From the NCBI RefSeq assembly GCF_006151805.1, contig NZ_VDDA01000040.1:1-33574 (forward strand): a stretch of DNA of 33,574 nt. Reading direction: 5' to 3'. Within the stretch, counting starts at the first letter, position 1; every line of letters starts with the position of its first letter. This document shows, in pieces, positions 1 to 8,054 of this stretch. Both the position numbers and the translations under genes were made by a program. This DNA is from Methylobacterium terricola (GTDB lineage: Bacteria > Pseudomonadota > Alphaproteobacteria > Rhizobiales > Beijerinckiaceae). The notes beneath the pieces were generated by a model that searched no databases, had not been told where the DNA came from, and was given only the letters and a program-made list of their open reading frames with translations.

Positions 1-2
1 TC

Positions 3-116
3 AACCGCGCCCGCCGCTTGCCCGTCCGCTACGAACGCCGCGCCGACATCTACGAGGCCTTCACGTTCCTGCAGGCAAGCCTCATCACCCTCCGCCAGAT
101 CAGGCGGTTCTGTTAG
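3..116 (+). mobile_element. 3' end of an IS5-family transposase (cut by window edge)
   Basis: The frame from base 3 to the TAG at 114-116 encodes 37 residues ending in RQIRRFC. It contains RRLPVRYERRADIYEAF, which resembles the extreme C-terminus of IS5-family (IS427-like) transposases, where an R-L-A/P-V/I-R-Y/W-E-R-R-A-D block precedes a hydrophobic tail. Only the tail is visible and the rest lies to the left of the window. The stop is followed within a few bases by sequence encoding the end of an ABC permease, so the element's right end is near 117-125 and it appears to have inserted into that permease gene. The family call rests on the short tail only. Confidence 0.6.
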
Positions 117-120
117 GCGC

Positions 121-293
121 TCTTATGCCGCCTATCAAATCAATGCGCAGCTGATGACCAAGCCGCTGCAGGTCTACCTGGTCCTGGCGGCGATCTACTT
201 CATCATCTGCTTCTCGTTGAGCCGCGTCGTGCACCTGGTCGAGAAGCGCATCGATGCGAGCCGCAAGGCTCCGGTGGCAGCGGGAGGCGCGGC

Positions 294-297
<4 letters not shown>
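121..297 (+). pseudogene. C-terminal remnant of a polar amino-acid ABC transporter permease
   Basis: The frame ending at the TGA of 295-297 encodes about 58 residues. It starts around S-Y-A-A-Y-Q-I-N-A-Q-L and contains a hydrophobic segment (VYLVLAAIYFIICFSLS) followed by a basic amphipathic tail (VVHLVEKRID). This is the usual end of HisM/GlnP-type permeases. The stop overlaps the ATG of the next ATPase gene (ATGA at 294-297), as in intact amino-acid transporter operons. The 5' part is missing: sequence upstream belongs to the transposase in a different frame. I infer that the insertion sequence truncated the gene. The exact junction is not determinable without the other end of the element. 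Confidence 0.65.
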
Positions 298-1022
<725 letters not shown>

Positions 1023-1075
1023 CCGCCAGGCGCAGCGGAAAGTCTGGCGCCGGCCCGCGCGCCTCGATCGCCGGC

Positions 1076-2107
1076 TTATGTCCCGGAGCCGTCCACCACC
1101 GGGCCGACGAAGACGTCCTGCCACTTGGCGGGCGCGGCCTTGAGCAGGCCGTTGCGCGCCATGAAGGTCGCGAAGCGCATCACGCCCTGCGGCTGGATCC
1201 CCCACTCGCCCGACGCGGCCTTCAGCACCGCCTCGATCTCGTCGAGGGAGAGGGACGATTTCTCGGAGGCGAGGAAGATCTCGGCCGCCTTGCGCGGCTC
1301 CTTGCGGATGTAGTCCTGCGCTTCCGCGATGGCCGCCACGACGCCGCGGGCCGCGGCCTCGTTGGTCTTCATGAAGGCGCCCGTCGTCGCGAGCAGGCCG
1401 CTCGTGACCTTCTCCCCGAGGTAGTCGGAGAAGTAGAACAGCCGATGCGCCTTGCCGCTCTTCTCGACGATGTCGCTGTAGGGATGCGGGGCCGCATAGC
1501 CGACGATCGTTCCGCCCGCGAGGAGCGAGGCCGTCGCGTCCGGGTGCGGCAGCTGCACCATCATCCGGTCGAAGCGGCGGGCACCGCCTTCGCCGAACGC
1601 CTTCTCGGCCGCCATGCGCACCAGAAGACCTTGCTGTCCGGTGGTCGAGGTAACGGCGATGCGGTCGTCGGGCTTGAAGTCCGCCATCGACGTGATGTCG
1701 GCACGATTCACGTAGAGCCCGTTGTCGCCGGCCACGAGCGCCGCGAGGCCGCGCACGTTGAGGGAGCCGCGCGTCTTCTCGGCCGCGATCAGCATGCCGG
1801 GCAGGCCGTAGGCACCGATATCCACCGTGCCGCTGATCAGCGCGTCGTTGATGGCGGGGGCGCCGCTGATCTTCTGGATCGCCACCGTCCTGCCGGAGGC
1901 GCCGGCTGCGGCGAGCTGGCGTTCGAAGAACCCGAGCTTCTCGGCCACGACGACCGGCAGGTAGGCGTATCCGTACTGGATCGCGATGGTCACCGGCTTC
2001 GTGTCGGCGGCGTGGGCACGGGATGCGGAGGCCAGGGCCACGAGGCCGGCCGCCAGCAGCGGCGCGGCGATGCGCCGGGTGATCCCCCGCATGCGGAGAC
2101 GGGTCAT
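1076..2107 (-). CDS. NitT/TauT-type ABC transporter substrate-binding protein (paralogue 1)
   Basis: This periplasmic solute-binding protein of 343 residues belongs to the SsuA/ThiY-like family. The start chosen is the ATG at 2105-2107, preceded by a GGGAGGAA ribosome-binding site. The alternative upstream ATG at 2167 would add 20 residues and read through the operator. Residues 1-33 form a Sec-type signal (basic start, Ala/Leu core, ending SRAHA). The mature protein begins TKPVTIAIQYGYAYLP. It is clearly paralogous to the product of 5177-6184: both share SG-PAIND-SGT-D-GAYG, LPHPDAT, LLATTG and a closing PA-WQDVFVGP block. No ATPase or permease gene lies beside it, so it may share the one at 6184-7885. 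A putative IclR operator (2122-2144) sits just upstream. The substrate is unknown; the family takes sulfonates, pyrimidine precursors, nitrate and aromatic acids. Confidence 0.85.
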   Translation of the reverse strand: MTRLRMRGITRRIAAPLLAAGLVALASASRAHAADTKPVTIAIQYGYAYLPVVVAEKLGFFERQLAAAGASGRTVAIQKISGAPAINDALISGTVDIGAYGLPGMLIAAEKTRGSLNVRGLAALVAGDNGLYVNRADITSMADFKPDDRIAVTSTTGQQGLLVRMAAEKAFGEGGARRFDRMMVQLPHPDATASLLAGGTIVGYAAPHPYSDIVEKSGKAHRLFYFSDYLGEKVTSGLLATTGAFMKTNEAAARGVVAAIAEAQDYIRKEPRKAAEIFLASEKSSLSLDEIEAVLKAASGEWGIQPQGVMRFATFMARNGLLKAAPAKWQDVFVGPVVDGSGT

Positions 2108-2121
2108 GGTTCCTCCCTCAG

Positions 2122-2144
2122 TTTTTAGAACGCCGTTGCAAAAA
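2122..2144. promoter_or_regulatory. Putative IclR-family operator, site 1
   Basis: A 9-base core AACGCCGTT (2129-2137) is flanked symmetrically by TTTTTAG on the left and GCAAAAA on the right. The core is an odd palindrome (AACG-C-CGTT). The same core with a GCAAA flank recurs at 4430-4463 and 10046-10062. It lies 15 bases upstream of the minus-strand binding-protein start and on the other side faces the RraA remnant and amidohydrolase genes, so it could control both directions. The assignment to the IclR protein at 3696-4406 is inference from repeated co-location. Confidence 0.6.
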
Positions 2145-2208
2145 CAAACTGGCGGGCTACAACCCATCTGTCAATGCGTGCCCACGCGGTGGCGCCGGGA
2201 GGAAGACG

Positions 2209-2436
2209 ATGGTCGGATGTCAGGTCCTCGAACGCCGCCGGCCGGCGGCGGCGGAGGTGGTGGCCCGGCTCCGCGTCCCCTTCGGCGACGTGGGGGTGGT
2301 CCCCGCGGCCGCGCTCGCCGGGAAGGCCGCCAAGGACACCGGGCCCAGGCCGATGGCGGCCGTCGGGACCGGCACGAACGATCGCTCCTGGGCCGACGCC
2401 TCGCTGGCCCGGCTCGGCGGCGTGATCGAGGATTGA
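2209..2436 (+). pseudogene. RraA/HMG-aldolase-like gene reduced to its two ends by an internal in-frame deletion
   Basis: This is an open frame of 75 codons with strong G/C third positions, so it has been under coding selection. Its first ~30 residues (VGCQVLERRRPAAAEVVARL) line up with the N-terminus of the intact RraA-like protein at 14465 (IGFKIHPRTRTVDAATVEKY). Its last ~23 residues (GTGTNDRSWADASLARLGG) line up with that protein's C-terminus (AGTVDRSWVERELEKAG). About 150 central residues, including the whole catalytic NGAVRD region, are absent and the frame is preserved. It cannot be an active aldolase. Its TGA ends two bases before the ATG of the following amidohydrolase, so translation of the remnant may still feed that gene. 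The homology is read by eye and should be checked by alignment. Confidence 0.6.
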
Positions 2437-2438
2437 GG

Positions 2439-3500
2439 ATGGCCGGCGCCGCGCCCCCCGGCACGCCCCATCTCGGCGTGCGGCCCGACTGGCTCGCGCT
2501 GACCCGGGAGCCGGCCCTCGAGCCCGACCTGCCGATCGTCGACGCCCACCATCACCTCTGGGATCGGGGCGAGGGGCGGTACCTCTTCGACGACCTGCTC
2601 GCCGACATGAATGCGGGCCACGACGTGCGGGCCACGGTCTTCGTGCAGAGCCGCTCGATGTACCGGCCGGACGGGCCGGAGCCGCTTCGGCCCGTGGGCG
2701 AGGTCGAGTTCGCGAACGGGATCGCCGCGCAAGCCGCGAGCGGCCTGTATGGCCGTCGCGCGGCCTGCGCGGCGATCGTCGCCTGCGCCGACCTGACCCT
2801 CGGCGCCGCGGTGGCGCCGATTCTCGACGCCCTCGACCGCGCGGGCGGCGACCGCCTGCGCGGCATCCGCAACCAGACCGCCTGGCACGCCCATCCCGAG
2901 GTCGTCTCGAACCCGGTGCCGCCGAAACCCGGCCTGCTCGCCCATGCGGGGTTCCGCGAGGGTGCACGCCTCCTCGGCCGGCGCGGGCTGACCCTCGACG
3001 TCTGGGCGTACCAGACGCAGCTCGCCGAGGTGGCGGCACTGGCCGATGCCTGTCCCGACACGACGATCGTCCTCGACCATTGCGGAGGTCCGATCGGGGT
3101 CGGCCCCTATGCGGGCCGTCGTGCCGAGGCCTTCGCCGAGTGGCATGCCGGCATCGCGGCGCTCTCACGCCGACCGAACCTCGTGGTGAAGCTCGGAGGG
3201 CTGGCCATGCGGGTCGGCGGCTACGCCTTCCATGAGCGCGCTCGGCCGCCGGGCTCCAGCGAGCTCGCGGAGGCGTGGCGGCCGGTGATCGGCGCCTGCC
3301 TCGACCTTTTCGGTCCGCAACGCTGCCTGTTCGAGAGCAACTTCCCGGTCGACAAGGGCATGGTCTCCTACGGCGTGGTGTGGAACGCCTTCAAGCGCGT
3401 CGCCGTGGGAGCCTCGCCCGCCGAGAAGGCGGCCCTCTTCCACGGCACGGCCTGCCGCATCTACCGCCTCGACGCCGCGGCGATCGCGAGCGTCCCCTGA
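2439..3500 (+). CDS. Amidohydrolase, COG3618 family (LigI-like predicted metal-dependent hydrolase)
   Basis: This is a 353-residue cytosolic TIM-barrel hydrolase of the amidohydrolase superfamily. The metal-site histidines are in VDAHHHLW (H37-H39). A second histidine lies in VLDHCGG (H214) and the catalytic/metal aspartate lies in NFPVDKG (D305). The family includes 2-pyrone-4,6-dicarboxylate lactonase (LigI) and sugar lactonases such as L-rhamnono- and L-fuconolactonase, so a lactone substrate is likely. The ATG at 2439 is chosen because it follows the RraA-remnant stop by two bases and a TGAGG; longer in-frame extensions back to 1986 run antisense through the neighbouring binding-protein gene. 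It lies downstream of operator site 1 and upstream of iclR. The specific substrate cannot be read from sequence. Confidence 0.82.
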   Translation: MAGAAPPGTPHLGVRPDWLALTREPALEPDLPIVDAHHHLWDRGEGRYLFDDLLADMNAGHDVRATVFVQSRSMYRPDGPEPLRPVGEVEFANGIAAQAASGLYGRRAACAAIVACADLTLGAAVAPILDALDRAGGDRLRGIRNQTAWHAHPEVVSNPVPPKPGLLAHAGFREGARLLGRRGLTLDVWAYQTQLAEVAALADACPDTTIVLDHCGGPIGVGPYAGRRAEAFAEWHAGIAALSRRPNLVVKLGGLAMRVGGYAFHERARPPGSSELAEAWRPVIGACLDLFGPQRCLFESNFPVDKGMVSYGVVWNAFKRVAVGASPAEKAALFHGTACRIYRLDAAAIASVP

Positions 3501-3516
3501 CGGGCTCCGGCCCGCC

Positions 3517-3534
3517 CCGGGACCGTCGTCCCGG
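3517..3534. terminator. GC hairpin after the amidohydrolase gene
   Basis: CCGGGAC and GTCCCGG form a 7-bp stem around a 4-base loop, 16 bases after the amidohydrolase stop. There is no following T-run, so intrinsic termination is uncertain. The rest of 3501-3695 shows nothing else I can name. Confidence 0.3.
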
Positions 3535-3695
3535 CCCGGAACCCGGCCACGGACCTCGCGGTCCCGCCGCTCCCGGGACGCCTGCTCGTGGTCGAGCCCT
3601 CGGCGGATCCGGGCTGCGCGCCGGTCTCGACGTCACAGGAGCAGCCATGTATTCCCATGCCGGTTGAAGTGCTTAGCTCGCGTACGGGGGTCGGG

Positions 3696-4406
3696 ATGGC
3701 GAACGGCAGGACCCGTGCCCGGCCCAAGGTGGAGGGGGTCGCCTCCGCCGACCGGCTGCTCACCGTGCTCACCGCCTTCCGGCGCGGCGACGACGCCCTG
3801 GACCTGGCCGAGCTCGCCGCGCGCACGGACCTCGTCAAGAGCACGATCATGCGCCTGTGCGTCTCGCTGGAGCGATTCGGGCTCATCGAGCGGATTCCGG
3901 ACGGGCGCTACAGGCTCGGCACGGAGATCGCGCGGCTCGGCTCCGTCTACCTGCAATCCTTCGCCCTGGAGGCGCACGTCATCCCGGTGCTCGACCGCCT
4001 CGTGGCGGCCTCCGGCGAGACGGCCTCGTTCTACATCCGGCGCGGCGAGCATCGGCTCTGCCTGTTCCGCGTCGACTCGCCGTCACCTCTGCGGATGCAT
4101 GTCCGTCCCGGCGACCTGCGGCCGATGGACGAGTCCTCGATCGCCCAGGTGCTCGATCGCTTCGACCCCGTGCATGGCTCCGCGCGTCCCGTGGCGCTTC
4201 CGCTCTTCTCGCACGGCGTGACGGATCCCCACGTGTCCTCATGCGCCGTCCCGGTCTTCGGGGCGGGCGGTCGCCTGGTCGGCGCGCTCGCCATCTCGGG
4301 CCCGGCCTCGCGCCTGACCGGCGGGCAGGTCGCGGCGGTCGCAGCCCTCCTCGTCGAGAGCGCCGCGACGCTCACGCGGACGCTCGGAGGTGACGCGGGC
4401 TGTTAG
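3696..4406 (+). CDS. IclR-family transcriptional regulator
   Basis: This 236-residue regulator has an N-terminal winged helix-turn-helix (about residues 16-75; recognition region around DLAELAARTDLVKSTIMRL at 36-54) and a C-terminal IclR effector domain from about 95. The wing shows the typical DGRYRLG. The start at 3696 follows a G-rich tract (GTACGGGGGTCGGG). In-frame ATGs at 3588 and 3657 would add unconserved sequence. It is slightly shorter than the usual 250-270 residues, mainly in the effector domain. IclR regulators typically control adjacent catabolic operons and bind short palindromes. The AACGNCGTT motif just downstream (4430-4463) and at two other promoters in the island is the best candidate for its site. 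The effector is probably the pathway substrate or an intermediate. A degraded paralogue lies at 9494-9799. Confidence 0.88.
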   Translation: MANGRTRARPKVEGVASADRLLTVLTAFRRGDDALDLAELAARTDLVKSTIMRLCVSLERFGLIERIPDGRYRLGTEIARLGSVYLQSFALEAHVIPVLDRLVAASGETASFYIRRGEHRLCLFRVDSPSPLRMHVRPGDLRPMDESSIAQVLDRFDPVHGSARPVALPLFSHGVTDPHVSSCAVPVFGAGGRLVGALAISGPASRLTGGQVAAVAALLVESAATLTRTLGGDAGC

Positions 4407-4429
4407 CGCAAGCCGCGAATAAAAATCAG

Positions 4430-4463
4430 AACGCCGTTGCAAAACACACTTTGCAACGGCGTT
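4430..4463. promoter_or_regulatory. Putative IclR-family double operator, site 2 (34-bp perfect inverted repeat)
   Basis: Two 14-base arms, AACGCCGTTGCAAA (4430-4443) and TTTGCAACGGCGTT (4450-4463), are perfect reverse complements around ACACAC. Each arm contains the odd-palindromic 9-mer core found at sites 1 and 3, so this could hold two regulator dimers. It lies 23 bases after the iclR stop and upstream of the dehydrogenase remnant and transporter operon. A terminator was considered, but the arm that would end a transcript is not followed by a T-run, and the half-sites recur at other promoters. The region 4464-4637 up to the next coding remnant shows nothing else I can name. Confidence 0.65.
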
Positions 4464-4637
4464 TCGATGTGTTTTGGTATCCCCAACGAACGGTGGTCGC
4501 GCTGCGCCGACCCCGACGAACGACGGACATGCGAGGTCCGCGGAGGGAAACGACCGGCGGGTCGACGGCGCTTCGCGCCCGTCTCTCGAGACATCCTCCA
4601 CCTCGCGGTGTCCTCTCGACAGGGGAGGGGGTTGAAC

Positions 4638-5038
4638 ATGGGTGCGCCGATTCCCGTCACGGGTGCCCCGCTCCCGGCGCCGGCACAGCGCCATGCGGAC
4701 GAGACCGGCCTGCACGCCGCCTTGGCGGGCCGTCCGCGCCGCCCGCCGACATCGCCGCGGCGGAAGGGGACCGAGGCCATCCTCGTGCGTGCCGCCCACG
4801 TCGCCGACGCGGTGCAGGCGGCCGCCTCCAGGCTCACGGCGATCGCGAAGCACGGCACCAGCGCGGACACGATCGACCCCGACGCCGCCGCGGCAATCCG
4901 AGGCTCATCGCTGCCGGCGCCGATGCTTCAGCCGCGGCGGAGCATGCGCTCGGCCCGACGGTGCGCCGGACCGCGCCGGCGCGGCACCGCTTCGACCGGC
5001 ACGCGCCGATAAACCCGGAGGCCGCCGCGGCGGCCTGA
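4638..5038 (+). pseudogene. Frameshifted, internally deleted D-2-hydroxyacid dehydrogenase remnant
   Basis: The ATG at 4638 follows a strong GGGGAGGGGG. The first frame encodes a Rossmann-like N-terminus typical of phosphoglycerate-dehydrogenase-like enzymes: GTEAILVRAAHVADAVQAAA, then RLTAIAKHGTSADTIDPDAA, which matches the family's pattern of L-x-V-I-A-K-H-G-x-G-x-D-N-I-D. Around 4890-4903 the reading shifts to another frame, which continues with LIAAGADASAAAEHALG (family: PV-x-x-A-P-G-A-N-A-x-S-V-A-E-H-A-L). After that the NAD-binding core is missing, and a short tail ending RHAPINPEAAAAA closes at TGA 5036-5038. The gene therefore has at least one frameshift and a large deletion and cannot be functional. 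It sits between operator site 2 and the transporter genes, where it would have been the first gene of that operon. Confidence 0.65.
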
Positions 5039-5176
5039 GCGCCGTGGGCGCGACGATCGGCACCGGCACGGGGCCGGGCCCGGAGCGCAGGCAGGACGCG
5101 CGTGCGCACCCGTGAACGGCGGGGCCGCCGACCGCCCGGATTCCACGACGACGACAAGACTTGACGGAGGGGAAGC

Positions 5177-6184
5177 ATGGCCGTGATCACACGACGAGAG
5201 GGATTGCTGGGTCTGGTCGCGGCTGGGGCGCTCGCCGGCGCGGGTCCGGCCCGGGCCCAGGCGAAGAAGACGGTCTCGATCGCGATCCAGTTCGGGACGA
5301 GCCACCTCGCCACCACGGTCGCCGACAAGCTCGGGCTCTTCGCCAAGCACGCGAAGGCGAACGGCATCGCCGACACCGCCTTCGACGTGCGCCGCGTCAG
5401 CGGCTCGCCCGCGATCAACGACGGCATCTTCAGCGGCACCTTCGACGTCGGCGCCTACGGCCCGACCGCGCTGCTGGCCGCCTGGCTCAAGACCCGCGGT
5501 TCCTACGACCTGCGCGGCATCGCAGCCTGCAACGAGGGCGTCCTGACGCTCTACACGAACGACCCCGCCATCCGGTCGATCGCCGACATCAAGCCGTCGG
5601 ACCGCATCGCGGTGACCGCGACCACGTCGCCGCAGGCGATCCTGCTGCGGATGGCCGCCGAGAAGCTCTACGGCCCGGGCCAGTCCGGGCGCTTCGACAA
5701 GCAGATGGTGGCGCTGCCCCACCCCGACGCGACGACGGCCCTGATCTCCAAGTCCTCGATCTCGCTCTATTTTGCGGCGCCTCCCTTCATCAGCACCCTC
5801 GAGGCCTCGGGCAAGTGCACGAGGGTGGCGGACGGCCAGGAGATCATCGGCGGTCCGTATTCGGGAGCCTTGCTCGCCACGACCGGCAAGTTCGCCAGCG
5901 CCAACCCGGCCGCGGTCGCCACCATCGTGGCCGCCCTCAAGGAGGCGATGGACGTGATCCGCAACGACCCGAATCGCGTGGCGCAGATCTACCGGGAGGT
6001 CGAGAAGACCGCCCTCTCGGCCGACGAGGTCGCCGCCGCGGTGCGCGCCCAGACCTTCACGGTGGAACCGCGCGGGATCATGGCCTTCGCGGGCTTCATG
6101 AAGCGCAGCGGCGAACTCAAGGAAGCGCCCGCCCGCTGGCAGGACGTCTTCGTCGGCCCGATCACGCAGGGAGCAGGCGCCTGA
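5177..6184 (+). CDS. NitT/TauT-type ABC transporter substrate-binding protein (paralogue 2)
   Basis: This 335-residue periplasmic binding protein has a probable Tat signal: twin arginines in TRREGLLGLV near residue 5, a hydrophobic Ala/Gly core and a cleavage region ending ARAQA (about residue 28). The ATG follows GGAGGGGAAGC. The mature domain begins KKTVSIAIQFGTSHLATT and carries the SGSPAIND, LPHPDAT and ARWQDVFVGP blocks shared with the product of 1076-2107. The stop overlaps the ATG of the ATPase gene (TGATG), so binding protein, ATPase and permease form one tightly coupled operon. Like other members of the SsuA/TauA group it should deliver a small organic anion. The nearby hydroxyacid and lactone enzymes point to a carboxylate rather than a sulfonate, but that is inference. 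Confidence 0.87.
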   Translation: MAVITRREGLLGLVAAGALAGAGPARAQAKKTVSIAIQFGTSHLATTVADKLGLFAKHAKANGIADTAFDVRRVSGSPAINDGIFSGTFDVGAYGPTALLAAWLKTRGSYDLRGIAACNEGVLTLYTNDPAIRSIADIKPSDRIAVTATTSPQAILLRMAAEKLYGPGQSGRFDKQMVALPHPDATTALISKSSISLYFAAPPFISTLEASGKCTRVADGQEIIGGPYSGALLATTGKFASANPAAVATIVAALKEAMDVIRNDPNRVAQIYREVEKTALSADEVAAAVRAQTFTVEPRGIMAFAGFMKRSGELKEAPARWQDVFVGPITQGAGA

Positions 6185-7002
6185 TGCTCGCCGTTCGTCC
6201 GAACCCCTTGCCCGCAGCAGGCCCCGCCGGAGCGACGCTCCTCTCGGTCAACGGCGTCACCCTCCAGTACAAGACGCGCGACCGCCTCGTCACCGCGACC
6301 TACCGCGTCTCCTTCGACGTGGCGCGCGAGGACCGCTTTATCCTGCTCGGCCCCTCGGGCTGCGGGAAGTCCACGCTCCTCAAATGCGTCGCCGGGTTCA
6401 TGACCCCGACCGAGGGCGACATGCGGCTCGAAGGCCGGATCATCGACCGGCCGGGACCCGACCGCATGATGGTCTTCCAGGAGTTCGACCAGCTCATGCC
6501 CTGGATGACCGTGATCGAGAACGTGATGTTCCCGATGCGGCGCACGGGGCGCTTCCCGGGAAGCGAGATCCGCGACCGGGCCCGGCGCGCGACGGAGAAG
6601 GTCGGGCTCGGCCGCTTCCAGGACGTCCACCCCCACCAGCTCTCGGGCGGCATGAAGCAGCGCGTGGCCATCGCCCGCGCCCTCGCGATGGAGCCGCAGA
6701 TCCTGCTCATGGACGAGCCCTTCGCCGCCCTCGACGCGCTCACCCGCCGCCGCATGCAGGAGGAGCTGCTCCAGCTCTGGGACGACGTGCGCTTCACGCT
6801 GCTCTTCGTCACCCATTCGATCGAGGAGGCGATCATCCTCGGCTCGCGCATCCTCGTGCTGACCCCGCATCCGGGGCAGGTGCGCGCCGAGCTCGACGCC
6901 ACCGCCTACAGCCACGAGCACCAGGGCGACGCCGACTTCATGGCCTTCACCCGCAAGATCAACGGCATGCTGTTCGGCACCGAGGAGACCGCGCATGACT
7001 GA
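6184..7002 (+). CDS. NitT/TauT-type ABC transporter ATP-binding protein
   Basis: This is a 272-residue ATPase of the SsuB/TauB/NrtD group, cytoplasmic partner of the permease at 6995-7885. Walker A is GPSGCGKST (56-64), the Q-loop is in MMVFQEFDQL (95-104), the signature is LSGGMKQR (153-160), Walker B is ILLMDEP (173-179) followed by FAALDALTR, and FVTHSIEEA holds the switch histidine. The FQEFDQLMPWMTV segment is typical of this subfamily. The start ATG overlaps the binding-protein stop by one base and its own stop overlaps the permease start by eight bases, so all three are probably made together. Confidence 0.92.
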   Translation: MLAVRPNPLPAAGPAGATLLSVNGVTLQYKTRDRLVTATYRVSFDVAREDRFILLGPSGCGKSTLLKCVAGFMTPTEGDMRLEGRIIDRPGPDRMMVFQEFDQLMPWMTVIENVMFPMRRTGRFPGSEIRDRARRATEKVGLGRFQDVHPHQLSGGMKQRVAIARALAMEPQILLMDEPFAALDALTRRRMQEELLQLWDDVRFTLLFVTHSIEEAIILGSRILVLTPHPGQVRAELDATAYSHEHQGDADFMAFTRKINGMLFGTEETAHD

Positions 7003-7885
7003 CCTCGCGCCGACGGGGGCCCGCGGCATCGCCCGACCCGACATCGAACGCACGACCACGGATGTCAGCGAGATCGGCGACATCAGCCGTCCGATCGGCT
7101 TCTGGGAGGGCGTGTTCGCAATCACCGCGGTGCGCCGCGCCCTGGTGCTCGTGGCGCTCGCGATCGTGTGGGAGGTCTACGCCCGCACGCTCTCGAACCC
7201 GCTGATGTTCCCCTCCTTCAGCGACACCCTGGTCGCCTGGTGGTCGGACGTCGCCTCGGGGCGGCTGCCGAGCGCGGCGATCACCTCGCTCCAGGTGCTC
7301 CTCATCGGCTACGGCACCGCCATCGCGATCTCCGCCGTGATGACGACGCTGGCGGTGGCGACCCGGATCGGCACCGACATCCTGGCGACGCTGACCGCGA
7401 TGTTCAACCCTCTGCCCGCCATCGCCATCCTGCCGCTGGCGCTGCTCTGGTTCGGCCTCGGCACGACCTCGATCGTGTTCGTGATCGTCCATTCCGTGCT
7501 CTGGGCGGTGTCGCTGAACACCTTCACGGGCTTCCTGTCGGTGAGCCAGACCCAGCGCATGGCCGGGCGCAACTACGGTCTCGGCGGCCTGCGCATGGTC
7601 GTGTTCATCCTCATCCCCGCGGCCTTCCCGTCGATTCTCGCCGGCCTGAAGATCGGCTGGGCCTTCGCCTGGCGGACGCTGATCGCGGCCGAGCTCGTCT
7701 TCGGCGTGTCCGGCAACGCGGCCGGCCTCGGCTGGTACATCTTCGAGGCGCGCAACGCGCTCGAGACCGCCAGCGTCTTCGCCGGCCTACTCACGGTGAT
7801 CCTGATCGGCCTTGCGGTCGAGGGCCTCGTCTTCCGCACCATCGAGACGATGACGGTGCGCAAGTGGGGCATGCAGAACCACTGA
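6995..7885 (+). CDS. NitT/TauT-type ABC transporter permease
   Basis: This is a 296-residue inner-membrane permease with a cytoplasmic N-terminal ~45 residues and about six hydrophobic segments. The coupling (EAA-like) loop is around AGRNYGLGGLRMVVFILIPA with the trailing IPAAFPSILAGLKIGWAFAW, as in SsuC/TauC. The ATG lies inside the end of the ATPase gene (eight-base overlap). The gene ends exactly where a two-hairpin intergenic repeat begins. It is the only NitT/TauT permease in the window, so it may serve both paralogous binding proteins. Confidence 0.9.
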   Translation: MTDLAPTGARGIARPDIERTTTDVSEIGDISRPIGFWEGVFAITAVRRALVLVALAIVWEVYARTLSNPLMFPSFSDTLVAWWSDVASGRLPSAAITSLQVLLIGYGTAIAISAVMTTLAVATRIGTDILATLTAMFNPLPAIAILPLALLWFGLGTTSIVFVIVHSVLWAVSLNTFTGFLSVSQTQRMAGRNYGLGGLRMVVFILIPAAFPSILAGLKIGWAFAWRTLIAAELVFGVSGNAAGLGWYIFEARNALETASVFAGLLTVILIGLAVEGLVFRTIETMTVRKWGMQNH

Positions 7886-7952
7886 TACCGCAGCGCCGTC
7901 GAACGAACTCGTTCGACGGCGCAAGGCAAGCCCGAACGGGCGTCGGTGCCGA
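7886..7952. repeat. Two-hairpin intergenic repeat, copy 1 (REP-like)
   Basis: This copy begins immediately after the permease stop with TACCGCAGCG. It then has a perfect 14-bp-arm hairpin (7893-7906 with 7909-7922, loop AC), followed by the conserved GCAAGGCAAGCCCGAACGGG. The second hairpin seen in the other copies is eroded here. Related copies lie at 18543-18660 and, inverted, at 28722-28850. The hairpin may also attenuate transcription from the transporter operon into the next gene. Confidence 0.75.
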
Positions 7953-8054
7953 TCGTGTTCGCTCCGTCCGGAATCCGACGCGAGGCTGGAACGGGCACGG
8001 TGCCGGATATCGTCACGAAACTGGGCGATGCCAGCAAGGTTTGGAGAGAGGGCG

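Noticed and set aside
1986..2438. N-terminal extension of the amidohydrolase frame
   Set aside because: It runs antisense through the binding-protein gene and across the operator and RraA remnant with no family similarity. The ATG at 2439 fits the family length.
4430..4463. Inverted repeat as the iclR transcription terminator
   Set aside because: There is no T-tract after the right arm, and each arm contains the same 9-base core found at two other promoters, so an operator is the better explanation. A dual role is not excluded.
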